From positions 1-42,909 of the forward strand of contig CAJTRA010000023.1 of the NCBI GenBank assembly GCA_910578345.1: a stretch of DNA of 42,909 nt, given 5' to 3'. Position numbers and translations under genes: made by a program. Position 1 is the stretch's first letter, and each line of letters starts with the position of its first letter. Of this stretch, positions 16,424-25,612 are shown in pieces. This DNA comes from an uncultured Lachnospiraceae bacterium. Lineage in GTDB: Bacteria > Bacillota > Clostridia > Lachnospirales > Lachnospiraceae. The notes beneath the pieces are model-generated. The model had not been told where the DNA came from and searched no databases. It saw nothing but the letters and a program-made list of their open reading frames with translations.

Positions 16424-17658
16424 GAGTCCTTTTCCTCCTGCTGATTATGATAGATAACTGTAGCTGCAGTCTCAGGCGGGGTTTCTGTGTCAATAGAAAT
16501 CTGGATATCCCCAGATCTTAACTGTGCAAGCACCTTAAGATAGTCCGAGGTCGTGGCTTTCTGAAAACGCCATGCCTTATCCTGTACCGGAAGCGAAATA
16601 CATTTCTCCTTCGCACCGTAGGATACCGTATTTCCGGCCAGATCCTCTGGCCATTTCTTACCATTTGCAAAATACTCGTCGATCGCGACTATGACAGAAG
16701 CGTCAATTCCTTTCATCGCCGAAGTTAAGAAGCGCTCGGAAAGATCGCTCTGGTCAACATCTGCTCCGATCAACATGCCATCCTCCGTCTCCGCAGAGGG
16801 CAGAACAGATTGATACAGAGAACCTCCGCAGGCAAAAATAACCTCTACGCCATCCTGATACCATTCTTCTGCCACTTCCTCGATCTGCCTGTTTGGGGAA
16901 AAGGTGTCCGCATACCAATACTCCACCTGGATCTCATCCGAAACTTCCAGAGTATCCGCAGCGGCATCTATCCCTTGCAGATAACCGATTCCATATTTTT
17001 GCACAGAGGGCAACTCTTCCCCTCCGATAAATCCCAACTTTCTATATCCTTCCAGAACAGACATATATCCCACCAGATAGCCTGCTTCCTCTTCCCTGTA
17101 AGTAATGCAGTGGACATTGGGCGCAATCACATCAAGATTCCCATAAGAATCCCTGGGAACGCCATCCAACAGAAGGAACGAAACATCCTCGTACTCTTCC
17201 TGCAGACTTCCCACCGCCTGCTCGAAATGAGAGCCGGCACAAATAACCAGTTCCGCCTTGTCCTGAATCGCCATTAAAATAGTATCTTCATAGGAATCCA
17301 GCGTATCGACATCCATGCTGTAGCAGGAATAGGGAACACCCGCCCCGTCTGCATACGTCTGTATGCCCTGCAGAGCCGCCTGGTTAAATCCATTGTCCAT
17401 GACAGAACTGACATCCGTAACAAGCGCGATCTGAACCTCCTTAACGGTATCCTCCGGCGGCTCTTTCGTCTCTTCCGGGTCTTCTTTCCCCTGCGGCTCC
17501 TCTTCTTTCTCCGTATTTTGCTCTTCCTCCGCAGCCGGATCAGAAACCTGAGTCACCTCCGGCTCTTCCCCCGGCGCACTCTGGACGCCGCATCCTGAAA
17601 ATAAAAGTACAAACACAGCGATCCCAAAGAATCCTTTTATCTGCCGTCTCATCCGCAT
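16420..17658 (-). CDS. BMP-family substrate-binding lipoprotein
   Basis: Signal peptide ending LLFSGC (Cys23), then an acidic Glu/Pro linker to about residue 72, then a periplasmic-binding fold. VQIALVTDVSSVMDNGFNQAALQGIQ and EEEAGYLVGYMS and GFIGGEELPSVQKYGIGYLQGI are hallmarks of the BMP/Med family, which bind nucleosides or related ligands for ABC uptake. No permease or ATPase genes are adjacent. Instead its stop overlaps the start of a DUF5722 lipoprotein, so the pair may work together at the cell surface. 412 residues. Confidence 0.87.
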   Translation of the reverse strand: MRMRRQIKGFFGIAVFVLLFSGCGVQSAPGEEPEVTQVSDPAAEEEQNTEKEEEPQGKEDPEETKEPPEDTVKEVQIALVTDVSSVMDNGFNQAALQGIQTYADGAGVPYSCYSMDVDTLDSYEDTILMAIQDKAELVICAGSHFEQAVGSLQEEYEDVSFLLLDGVPRDSYGNLDVIAPNVHCITYREEEAGYLVGYMSVLEGYRKLGFIGGEELPSVQKYGIGYLQGIDAAADTLEVSDEIQVEYWYADTFSPNRQIEEVAEEWYQDGVEVIFACGGSLYQSVLPSAETEDGMLIGADVDQSDLSERFLTSAMKGIDASVIVAIDEYFANGKKWPEDLAGNTVSYGAKEKCISLPVQDKAWRFQKATTSDYLKVLAQLRSGDIQISIDTETPPETAATVIYHNQQEEKDS

Positions 17659-17699
17659 CTTCCTGCCTTTCTCTCCGTATAGAACTATGTCCCTATAAA

Positions 17700-17728
17700 A
17701 CTATATAATAAGTAAAAGCAATTAGCAA
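17700..17728 (-). promoter_or_regulatory. Promoter of the BMP/DUF5722 operon
   Basis: TTGCTA (17723-17728), 17-base spacer, TATAGT (17700-17705) on the minus strand. The -35 lies inside the terminator hairpin of the preceding gene. Confidence 0.6.
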
Positions 17729-17751
17729 GGAATATTCTTACTAATTGCTTT
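17711..17751 (-). terminator. Terminator after the 64-aa gene
   Basis: Minus-strand stem with 11-bp perfect outer arms (17741-17751 and 17715-17725) followed by TTTA, directly after the stop of the small upstream gene. Confidence 0.75.
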
Positions 17752-17758
17752 CCGAAAA

Positions 17759-17953
17759 TCATCCGCAGTCTGACTCTTCTGCATCAAACAGTTTCCCTGT
17801 CGCGAACGGACTTCCCACGTCACATCTTCCGTGGTGATATGCCTTTCTGACAGTTCCCTCTTCCACCTGCCTTGAAGTTTCCACCTTGATACGGCTCACA
17901 CCGCCCTCTGCCATATTGTCAAGCATCCTGATCACATCATCAATCTCACCCAT
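17759..17953 (-). CDS. Small hypothetical protein, 64 aa
   Basis: MGEIDDVIRMLDNMAEGGVSRIKVE followed by a tail with HHGRCDVGSPFATG and a terminal Cys. Unrecognised; two Cys and adjacent His might bind metal. The start at 17953 follows GGAGG by 5 bases; an ATG at 17965 is part of that site. It ends in a terminator. A 9-base C run (18003-18011) lies 50 bases upstream. Confidence 0.65.
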   Translation of the reverse strand: MGEIDDVIRMLDNMAEGGVSRIKVETSRQVEEGTVRKAYHHGRCDVGSPFATGKLFDAEESDCG

Positions 17954-18002
17954 AGCTTCCTCCATTTCTGCGCTGCCAATGTCATTAATCTAAGCCACGG
18001 CA

Positions 18003-18011
18003 CCCCCCCCC
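18003..18011. repeat. Homopolymer of nine C
   Basis: Nine consecutive C (G on the coding strand) in the 74-base gap between the GH78 stop and the 64-aa ORF. Confidence 0.9.
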
Positions 18012-18027
18012 AGCTTAGCTTAATCCC

Positions 18028-20832
18028 CTACTCACACTCTGCCAGCACCTTCTTAATCTGCTCCATCCGCTCATCACTTATCATACCCTTATACATATCC
18101 GCATAACCAAGCACGGAACGTCCCATATATTCTTCCGCAATTTCTTTCAGGTCAAGCAGGCCGGCCAGTCTCTCCACCACTTCCGGCTCCGCTTTCATCT
18201 TCCACATCGGTGTGTCCAGATCGTAAGTCTTCTTAAGCGGTTTCACCAGACGGTAAGATACACTATAAGTTCCGGCCTGCAGATGGCATACGCCGCCCTG
18301 TACCTCCGCGAACATAGGATTCTTTTCATCCGCATAGACCTCCTGCGGCGCAAGCGGCAGCGTCAAAACTGCATGACAGTTGAAAGGGACTGTCACAGAC
18401 AGCCTGACATGTTCTCTGTCGGCCATCTCCCAACTGCAGGCATAGACGCCGGACGCCGAATCATAGGATGCCTCCATGCTGCGCACTCTGAAGTTGAGCG
18501 ACGGCGCAAATCTGACCTGTCGGAATCCCGGAGCTTCCTCCAGGCTGTCGATGCCTGCTGCATGGCGGAACATCCATTCCATCACGGAGCCGTAAGAATA
18601 ATGATTCATACTGTTCATGCTCGTCCCTGAAATCGTGCCATCCGCCAGCAGGCTGTTCCAGCGTTCCCAGACGGTAGTCGCACCCAGCTTCACCTCATAC
18701 AGCCACCCCGGATATTCTTCATTCAATAACAGATCATACGCCAGAGCGTCCATACCGTGATCTGAAAGAATATTGTTCATCAGCGGCGTGCCCACGAAAC
18801 CGGTCCGCAGCTTGCCATGGCTATATTGGAACAGCTCCAGAAGCTGCTTCTTCGCCAGTTCCTCATTCTCTGTCAAATGATATTTCAACGTCAGAAGCAG
18901 CGCCGTCTGTGTCTTAATACAGCACCGGCCTGTAGCGCTGTAATATTCCTTCTTCACCACGTCGTGCTGCTCCTTTGACAGTCTGTCGTACTGCTCCGCC
19001 TCCTTTTCATATCCAAGCACGTGAGCTGCTTTCGCCACCAGGCCGGCGCTCACTGCATAATAGAGATTGGCGATAAATCCTTCGTCCGTAGCGCCCAGGA
19101 CTTGTTCTGAGCCGCCCTCCGGATGATCCAGCGCCAGCCAGTCGCCGAAGTGGAACACATCCCGCCAGCCATGATCTTCCCCGTCAACCTTGCTGACATA
19201 ATCTACCCAGCTTCTCATGCTCTCAAACTGTTCTTCCAGAATGCTCTTGTCCCCAAAAAACAGATAGAGATTCCACGGAATGATACAAGCCGCGTCTCCC
19301 CACACACAAGCAGACTCCGTAACGCCGGAGGAAGGAACTACATGGGGCACCGCTCCCTCCAGCGCGCTCTGCTCTCTTGCCATATCATACAGATATTTCG
19401 CATAGAAAGCATAGGCGTCTGTCAGATACATTGCTGTCGGGGAGAATACCTGGGCGTCTCCGGTCCATCCCATACGCTCGTCTCTCTGCGGACAATCCGT
19501 AGGCACATCTACGAAATTATCCTTAAGGCCCCAGCGCACATTCGAAAGAAAACGGTTGATCAGCTCATTGCCCGTCTTCATGAAACCGATCTCCTGGAAA
19601 TCACTGTAAAGCGCCAGTCCCTTGAAATCCTCCTTCTTCAGATCCGGAACGCCCTGTATCTTCACATACCGGTAACCATAGAAGGTAAAATGGGGAAGGA
19701 TCACTTTCCTGCTGCCGTCCGCTATGTAGATATATTCAGACTTCGCCGACCGCAGATTCTCATTATAAAAATTGCCGTCCTGCAGAATTTCCCCTGTCTG
19801 AATATGGATCTTCGTGCCTGCAGGCTGCTGGACCGTAAGCGCAAAGATACCGGTGATCTCTTGCCCTAAGTCAAGGACCAGTTCTCCCGCGGGCGTATGA
19901 AGCAGCTCCTCCGGCTCGAAGATCTCATGGACCGTCACCGGCAGACTCATCCGCTCCGTAAGCACTCCCACTGGCGGTTCACATGCCTGCGCCTGGCAGA
20001 TCTCCAGATCCTCCAGCGTATCATCCACGATCTCGCCGTCGTACAGATTAGAGAAAATGATCTTGCTGCGCCGTACAGTCCAGCTTTCATCCGTTCCAAT
20101 CACTTCCCTGGTCTCGTCTTCATAGTCAAGATGCAGCTCCGCGATCAGTTTCCACTCATTTCCATAAAATCCCACATCTTCCAGCGCGGAAAAACCAAAT
20201 CTTGCCTTATACCAGCCATTGCCCAAAAGCACCGACAACCGGCCAGACCCCTGCAAAAGATCTGTCACATCATATGTCTGGTACTGCACCCACTCATTGT
20301 AGTCATTGCTGTAGGGCGTCAGATATTCTTCTCCGATCCGCTTCGGCGCACAGAAACCGTCTTCCTTGACCTGATAGAACGCTTCATATAATCCAAGACC
20401 GCTGATATAAAGTCTCGCTCTTCTCAGTGGTCCCTTCAGTTCCACATCCTTTTCCAAATAAGGATGTCTCGTCTCCTTGCTGTCACAGGTGATCCATTTC
20501 GCGCTCCACGCTTCCTGCATCTTCGCCGTCTCAAACCACTGTACCTGGCCTGTGGCTTCTTCTCCCGCCTCACTGTGCACCGTCACTGTCCAGTAATAAC
20601 GGGTACAGGGCTTTAAGTCCAGCGTCACCCGATAGGCTAGACTGTCCGCTTTCTCATCCAGGCCAGAGTCAAACAATACTTCCCGCATTCCTTCATCTGC
20701 CGCAACTAACAGCCTGGCTGCTTTCTGTTTCTTTCCTTGCGCCTGTCTGACTTTCCATGAGAAAACAGTGCGCGGCATCCGAAATCCAAGTGGATTTGTC
20801 AGATGATTTACTTTCATGTCATAGATCTGCAT
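18028..20832 (-). CDS. Alpha-L-rhamnosidase, GH78
   Basis: 934 residues without signal peptide. The N-terminal beta domains (WSAKWITCD, ARLYISGLGLYEAFY, LLGNGWYKARFGF) precede an (alpha/alpha)6 catalytic domain with the GH78 signature DVPTDCPQRDERMGWTGDAQ (residues ~458-477), which holds the acidic catalytic residues, and later SYGSVMEWMFRHAAGID. The enzyme removes terminal alpha-L-rhamnose from plant glycosides or pectin fragments. Start ATG at 20832 follows a GGAGGAAGG site. The C-terminal ~60 residues form an added helical tail. Confidence 0.93.
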   Translation of the reverse strand: MQIYDMKVNHLTNPLGFRMPRTVFSWKVRQAQGKKQKAARLLVAADEGMREVLFDSGLDEKADSLAYRVTLDLKPCTRYYWTVTVHSEAGEEATGQVQWFETAKMQEAWSAKWITCDSKETRHPYLEKDVELKGPLRRARLYISGLGLYEAFYQVKEDGFCAPKRIGEEYLTPYSNDYNEWVQYQTYDVTDLLQGSGRLSVLLGNGWYKARFGFSALEDVGFYGNEWKLIAELHLDYEDETREVIGTDESWTVRRSKIIFSNLYDGEIVDDTLEDLEICQAQACEPPVGVLTERMSLPVTVHEIFEPEELLHTPAGELVLDLGQEITGIFALTVQQPAGTKIHIQTGEILQDGNFYNENLRSAKSEYIYIADGSRKVILPHFTFYGYRYVKIQGVPDLKKEDFKGLALYSDFQEIGFMKTGNELINRFLSNVRWGLKDNFVDVPTDCPQRDERMGWTGDAQVFSPTAMYLTDAYAFYAKYLYDMAREQSALEGAVPHVVPSSGVTESACVWGDAACIIPWNLYLFFGDKSILEEQFESMRSWVDYVSKVDGEDHGWRDVFHFGDWLALDHPEGGSEQVLGATDEGFIANLYYAVSAGLVAKAAHVLGYEKEAEQYDRLSKEQHDVVKKEYYSATGRCCIKTQTALLLTLKYHLTENEELAKKQLLELFQYSHGKLRTGFVGTPLMNNILSDHGMDALAYDLLLNEEYPGWLYEVKLGATTVWERWNSLLADGTISGTSMNSMNHYSYGSVMEWMFRHAAGIDSLEEAPGFRQVRFAPSLNFRVRSMEASYDSASGVYACSWEMADREHVRLSVTVPFNCHAVLTLPLAPQEVYADEKNPMFAEVQGGVCHLQAGTYSVSYRLVKPLKKTYDLDTPMWKMKAEPEVVERLAGLLDLKEIAEEYMGRSVLGYADMYKGMISDERMEQIKKVLAECE

Positions 20833-20963
20833 ACATCCTTCCTCCCTGTTCCAAACCGATCTGAATGCTGTCCTTTATCTGCTCTCTATTGTAACAAACT
20901 CTGTCCATTATGAACATACGTAAATGCAGATCGCGCTCACCTTTTTCTGTGTCGGACATATGC

Positions 20964-20969
20964 TATAGT
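20964..20969 (+). promoter_or_regulatory. Extended -10 of the SOD-like gene
   Basis: TGC-TATAGT, an extended -10 element, 29 bases before the ATG; the -35 region is poor. Confidence 0.5.
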
Positions 20970-20997
20970 AATCTTTTAATGGAACAGGAAAACGATC

Positions 20998-21447
20998 ATG
21001 AGATCTTATCCCCGCGCTTACGCAAAAATCACCGGCAACGCTGATCATCCTTCCCTTCATGGGATCGCCTATTTCTATCCGATCCCGTCCGGCGGCGTCC
21101 TGATCGAAACAGAACTATTCGACCTGCCATATAATGAGGCAGCTATCGACAGTCAATTCTATGGCATGCATATTCACGAAACCGGTGACTGTTCTCTCCC
21201 ATTTGACAAGACCGGCAGCCACTACAACCCTGACGGACTACCGCATCCCGATCATGCAGGCGATCTTGCGCCCCTCCTTGGCAACAAAGGCTATGCTTAT
21301 GGCGCCGTCTATACTGACCGGTTCCAACTGCCTGAGATCATCGGGCGCTCTCTGATCATCCACAGCGCACCCGACGATTTCACCACACAGCCTTCCGGAA
21401 ATTCCGGCAGCAAGATTGGATGCGGCGTCATCACTGAGAAATTGTGA
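20998..21447 (+). CDS. Cu/Zn superoxide dismutase family protein
   Basis: 149 residues covering the whole SOD_Cu fold. Copper ligands are predicted as His58, His60 (GMHIHETGDC), His75 and His122; zinc ligands His75, His83, His86, Asp89 (GSHYNPDG, HPDHAGDL); the disulfide pair Cys65-Cys142. The usual C-terminal active-site Arg is Lys139 (SGSKIGCGV). No signal peptide is present, unusual because bacterial enzymes of this type are mostly exported. It stands alone, divergent from GH78. Activity as a dismutase is plausible but not assured. Confidence 0.9.
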   Translation: MRSYPRAYAKITGNADHPSLHGIAYFYPIPSGGVLIETELFDLPYNEAAIDSQFYGMHIHETGDCSLPFDKTGSHYNPDGLPHPDHAGDLAPLLGNKGYAYGAVYTDRFQLPEIIGRSLIIHSAPDDFTTQPSGNSGSKIGCGVITEKL

Positions 21448-21468
21448 CCGCCAGGATCTTCTTCCAGT

Positions 21469-22752
21469 TTATGCCCAGTACTTCCCAAAGAGCGCTTCTG
21501 TACGCATACCAATCCGCTTAAGCTCCTCTCCTGCCTGCCTGTCGCCGCAGGCATACGCTTTCATCAGCCTGCCTTCCTCAAAGCATAGCTCATCATGCAG
21601 CGGCATAAACTCCGTAAGCAAAAACAGCACGAATTCCAGCGCACGGTTTTCTCCGTATACTCTGGGAAGCGCCTCCCCGTGGTATTGCTCCATCACTACC
21701 ACCTGTCTGGCTTTCACTGCTTCTAAGATGGCATCCTTGCTGCATGTCGTGCTGAGTACAATCATTTTAGAAAGTCCAAACCACTGAGAATTTACCGTTC
21801 CGTGGGAATCACTGCTGCCCACCACCGGCACCACGTTTCCTTCTTCCCGCATCTGCTGCCATAAGCTTACCTGCTGTTGGTTTTCCTCCAGCGATTGTCC
21901 GCAGGTCAACTCTAAGGCGTCGAAAGGATGCGTCGTAAGCAGATATTTATACATCGCTCTTGAGATGTGATAAGCCTCCTCCTGAATCCAGCAGGGGTGG
22001 GCCATGATCGCCAGGCCTCCCGCCTGTCTGATCTGCTGGTAGACCCATACCAGGGAAGCATATTCCCTGGCATTTAGTCCTTCCGGCACCTGCAGGGTAT
22101 CCATAAGCGCATCCACTTCTTTCTCATACCGTTCCGGATCGTTGCGGAAGATCTCATTCACACTGTAAGATCCTCCAAAGTGGACGGTATGACAGTTGTT
22201 CTTCGGTGGATGTACCTCCTCCCCCGGAAACAGCCGGAAGCTCATGGGGATCGCCTCATAGGTATGAATCGCCTCTAAGGAGGGCTCATACTGTCCATGA
22301 TCCGTGATTGACAGAAAGTCAAACCCGGCCTTCCTGTAATTGGCCGCCACGATGGCCGGCCCTTCGACTCCGTCAGAACGGCAGGTATGGCAGTGCATGT
22401 CTCCCCTGTAAGGACGGAGTTTGAAAAAGTCAGGACAAAGCGCATAGAGGCGCAGTTCACAGCAATCCTCCCAGGTCTCCTTCTTCTTCTGCAGCACCAG
22501 GGCATAAGGCCCTTCACTTTTCAGGCAGCAGGTAAACTGTAGTTTTCCTTCTTCCTGTTTTACGCTGATCCTCTCATACTCCCTCTCAGGCAGGTTGATC
22601 AGGGTTGCGTTCATGGGAATGAGCTTCACCTGATAGTCTGCCCTCGGATCTGGCGCCACATGTTCTCCCAGCGGCTGTATGGTCACTGCAGCCTCTCTTT
22701 CCGTGCACAGCACCTTCGGATAAATATCATAATATTCTAATACTGTCTTCAT
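21469..22752 (-). CDS. PHP-domain metal-dependent hydrolase
   Basis: 427 residues. The N-terminal ~110 form a beta domain; then the PHP motifs in order: GDMHCHTCRSDG, FLSITDHGQYE, PGEEVHPP, LAIMAHPCW, PVVGSSDSHGTV, which build a trinuclear metal site. PHP enzymes of this CehA-like type hydrolyse phosphoesters or related bonds. It is the last gene of the ABC/MFS operon (9 bases after the MFS stop), so it may process the imported compound, possibly a phosphodiester. That substrate is inferred only from its neighbours. Confidence 0.88.
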   Translation of the reverse strand: MKTVLEYYDIYPKVLCTEREAAVTIQPLGEHVAPDPRADYQVKLIPMNATLINLPEREYERISVKQEEGKLQFTCCLKSEGPYALVLQKKKETWEDCCELRLYALCPDFFKLRPYRGDMHCHTCRSDGVEGPAIVAANYRKAGFDFLSITDHGQYEPSLEAIHTYEAIPMSFRLFPGEEVHPPKNNCHTVHFGGSYSVNEIFRNDPERYEKEVDALMDTLQVPEGLNAREYASLVWVYQQIRQAGGLAIMAHPCWIQEEAYHISRAMYKYLLTTHPFDALELTCGQSLEENQQQVSLWQQMREEGNVVPVVGSSDSHGTVNSQWFGLSKMIVLSTTCSKDAILEAVKARQVVVMEQYHGEALPRVYGENRALEFVLFLLTEFMPLHDELCFEEGRLMKAYACGDRQAGEELKRIGMRTEALFGKYWA

Positions 22753-22761
22753 TTCTTTCCC

Positions 22762-24030
22762 TCATTTCTTTTTTTCTTCATAAAGATCTGTTCTGTACCT
22801 GCCCCACCTTCTCACCGCGATCAGGCAAAGGAACGCCCCTGCAGCTCCGCAGATACACCAGATCGACTGTGTTGCGCCCCAGCCCGCATGTTCCGTTGTG
22901 TAGCCGAACAGCGCGCTGGCCGCTGCCGTCCCTACATAGGTGACCGCGTTCAGTCCTCCTGAGATCGTGGCCACTCTGCCCTCCTTCTGGAAATGCAGCG
23001 GCACAAGGCTGATCAATAAAGTATTCACCGCCGTCATCATGCTGGTAACGACAGCAAAAAGAGCTACCGTCCCGTACAGGGTATTCCCCACAGGCAGCAT
23101 CATGCCCACGATACTTCCCAGGGACACCAGATAAAAGACGGCTCCCGTAGCAGCCTCATTCCGGAAGAGCCGCCGGTTTCCAAACTCTGCAAGATAAACG
23201 CCTGACAGGTTGACCACTGGCAGAAAAGTGGTGAGCATAACGGATAAAAAAGGCAGAATGGAAAACTGTTCCGTCAAATACGTAGGAATCCATGTCGTCA
23301 GGCCATCTTTCAAAATTCCGTGGATAAAAGCAGCCCCGGTAAGCCAAAGCAGACCGGTGGAAAAGAAACCGGCACCAGAAAAGACCGTCTTCCCACGCGT
23401 CTTTGTGACAGTGTTATGGATCTCCTTCTCTCTTTTGGCTCCACGCACTCTCTCCAGCCAGCCGATCGATATGATCCACAATAACGCTGTCCCGCTCAGC
23501 CAAACGCCCGCTCCCCAGAAACAGTACTTCCAGCTTGCCGTCTTCAACACAAAGGCGCTGGCCAGATAGGCGCACAGCATTCCGGCAGGACTGCTGAAAG
23601 ACAACAACAGAATGATATTCACAGACGTCCTGCCGTCAGTCATATCCGTGACCAGTCTTGCCATGGGCGGCCAGATCAGAGCCTGCAGCAGCCCGTTGGC
23701 AAACCAGACAGCCTGCATACCTGCCACGCTGCGTGCTGCAGGAAACAGGTAATTGGCGAATGCCGTACCCAACAGCCCCAGAAATATAAGCTTTCTGGGA
23801 GACAAACGATCACCCAGAAGACCACTTGGCATCTGCCCCAGCCCATAGGCCAGATAGAACACTGCCGCCACACTGCCCAGCTGGCCTTTGCCCCAGATTC
23901 CCGAATGGATCATCTCACTCATGCTGGCCGAGAAATTCAGCCTGCCCAGATAAAGTGAAAAATAGGTGATCCAGCACACGATTCCCAAAAACACCGCCTG
24001 TCTGGCCACATGCTCCTCCTGCCCCTTCAT
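22762..24030 (-). CDS. MFS transporter, organophosphate-antiporter-like
   Basis: Twelve hydrophobic segments; the N-terminus WITYFSLYLGRLNFSASMSEM and GLGQMPSGLLGDRLSPRKLIFLGL resemble the GlpT/UhpT (OPA) branch, which exchanges organic phosphates for phosphate. ATG at 24030 follows AGGAAG by 9 bases; a frame from 24081 adds 17 basic residues and is rejected. It follows the binding-protein gene by 145 bases and precedes the PHP gene. The OPA assignment is from the N-terminal pattern only. Confidence 0.82.
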   Translation of the reverse strand: MKGQEEHVARQAVFLGIVCWITYFSLYLGRLNFSASMSEMIHSGIWGKGQLGSVAAVFYLAYGLGQMPSGLLGDRLSPRKLIFLGLLGTAFANYLFPAARSVAGMQAVWFANGLLQALIWPPMARLVTDMTDGRTSVNIILLLSFSSPAGMLCAYLASAFVLKTASWKYCFWGAGVWLSGTALLWIISIGWLERVRGAKREKEIHNTVTKTRGKTVFSGAGFFSTGLLWLTGAAFIHGILKDGLTTWIPTYLTEQFSILPFLSVMLTTFLPVVNLSGVYLAEFGNRRLFRNEAATGAVFYLVSLGSIVGMMLPVGNTLYGTVALFAVVTSMMTAVNTLLISLVPLHFQKEGRVATISGGLNAVTYVGTAAASALFGYTTEHAGWGATQSIWCICGAAGAFLCLIAVRRWGRYRTDLYEEKKK

Positions 24031-24174
24031 ATCCAAAATCTTCCTTTCCTTCTTATTTGTTCCGCGCGTGAAGCTGCGCATTCATTTTGTCTCATAGGAT
24101 GTACTTTCCTATGATAGAACAAACGCTGCCACGCTCTGCGAGACAACGTTTGCCAGAAGCAGCCCGCTTCCGTA

Positions 24175-25569
24175 TTATTCACCCTGTTCGGCCCAGTACT
24201 CATCCAGCCCCTGTTGCGCGATGGCTGCCGCCTCGTCTAACGCCTCCTTGGCGGGTACATTCTCAATCTCCACCAAATCACATGCATCTATCATCGCATC
24301 ACTGATCTTACCGCCCGTAAAATCATAGAACATTTTGCGTCCCACTTCTGCCTGCTCGATGGGCACTAACGCCTGAGGATTCTCCTCCAGAAATGCCTTA
24401 TATACCTCATCTTCCTTCACAGAACTGCGGACGGGCACATACCCTGTCGCCATGGCATAATCCCTTGTCCCAACCGTATTCATATAAGTGAGCCACTTAA
24501 ATGCCGCCTGCTTTTCTTCCTCTGAGGCCTTCGCCACAATACCCATAGCGATCGGATCCACATAAGGAGCCGGCCCATGACCGTTAAATCCCGGCTGTAC
24601 ATGCGCTGCAATGATGCTGAAATCCAGATCGCCCTGGTCGCCGCTGGAGCCCACATAGCCGCCTGCACGTCCCTGCATCACATCGTCGATCGTCTTATAC
24701 CAGTACTCCCAGCCTTCTCCTCCGAAGTGAATGCCCATGATCTTCTCATCATGGATCCATCCTCTGGCTGCATCCCATGCTTCCACATATTCCTCACTGT
24801 TAAAGGTAACCGTCTTTTGATCCTCACTCAGGATGGAACCGCCATTGCTGTATGCCATATCGTTCAGATTATCCGGGCCATACATAGGTTCAAAGCCATA
24901 GAATCCCGGTATATCCTTATAATGTTCCTGCAGCTTGCGGGATGCCTCGGCTACATTCTGCCAAGTTGCGAATACCTCATCCGGATCCAGTCCCACTTCC
25001 TCGAACATATCCTTCCTGTAATAGACCACCTGTGTTGTCCCCCAAGCCGGAAGACCATAGATATGCCCTTCTTCATCTCTCAGATAATCCAGGAAGGAAT
25101 CAATGATGTCTTCCTTGTGAAAATCGGGATCTGCAGCGATAAAATCATCCAGATACTCGACCTGTCCCTTCTTGGCAAAGTTGGTTGTAGAATGATGGTC
25201 TGCCAGATAACAGGCCGGCACTTCTCCAGACGCGATCGCTGCCTGCAGCATCTTTACTGTCTCTGTATAGCTGGACTGGGAAACGCCTCTGACGATCACT
25301 TCATCCTGGGAAGCATTATAGTTGGAAATAATCCCCTCCAGTATTTCTGCCTGCTCGCCACCTAATCCATACCAGAATTCAATCTCCACGGCTCCCTGAG
25401 AAGAAGCCTGATCCTGCGAAGAATCTCCCGCTCCGCTCTTCTCCTCCGCCTCTGTGGAAGTTTCCGTGGAAGATCCAGAAGCATTGTTTTCTCCGTTTCC
25501 TCCGCAGGCAGATAAGGACGATACCATCATCACCGCCGCCAACATCATTGCCACTTTCCTCTTTCTCAT
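24175..25569 (-). CDS. ABC sugar/glycerophosphodiester-binding lipoprotein (UgpB-like)
   Basis: Lipoprotein signal (SSLSAC, Cys22), a Ser/Thr/Glu linker, then a family 1 extracellular solute-binding fold: IEFWYGLGGEQAEILEGII, YGLPAWGTTQVVYYRKDMFEEVGL, and ATGYVPVRSS near the C-terminus. The layout is that of UgpB/MalE-type proteins. Preceded by its two permeases in the same operon. 464 residues. Ligand not certain; the OPA-like transporter and PHP hydrolase downstream make an organophosphate or glycerophosphodiester worth considering. Confidence 0.88.
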   Translation of the reverse strand: MRKRKVAMMLAAVMMVSSLSACGGNGENNASGSSTETSTEAEEKSGAGDSSQDQASSQGAVEIEFWYGLGGEQAEILEGIISNYNASQDEVIVRGVSQSSYTETVKMLQAAIASGEVPACYLADHHSTTNFAKKGQVEYLDDFIAADPDFHKEDIIDSFLDYLRDEEGHIYGLPAWGTTQVVYYRKDMFEEVGLDPDEVFATWQNVAEASRKLQEHYKDIPGFYGFEPMYGPDNLNDMAYSNGGSILSEDQKTVTFNSEEYVEAWDAARGWIHDEKIMGIHFGGEGWEYWYKTIDDVMQGRAGGYVGSSGDQGDLDFSIIAAHVQPGFNGHGPAPYVDPIAMGIVAKASEEEKQAAFKWLTYMNTVGTRDYAMATGYVPVRSSVKEDEVYKAFLEENPQALVPIEQAEVGRKMFYDFTGGKISDAMIDACDLVEIENVPAKEALDEAAAIAQQGLDEYWAEQGE

Positions 25570-25612
25570 GTTCTCCTCTCTTTCTGCCGCTGCATGGCGG
25601 CCCTTATTATAC

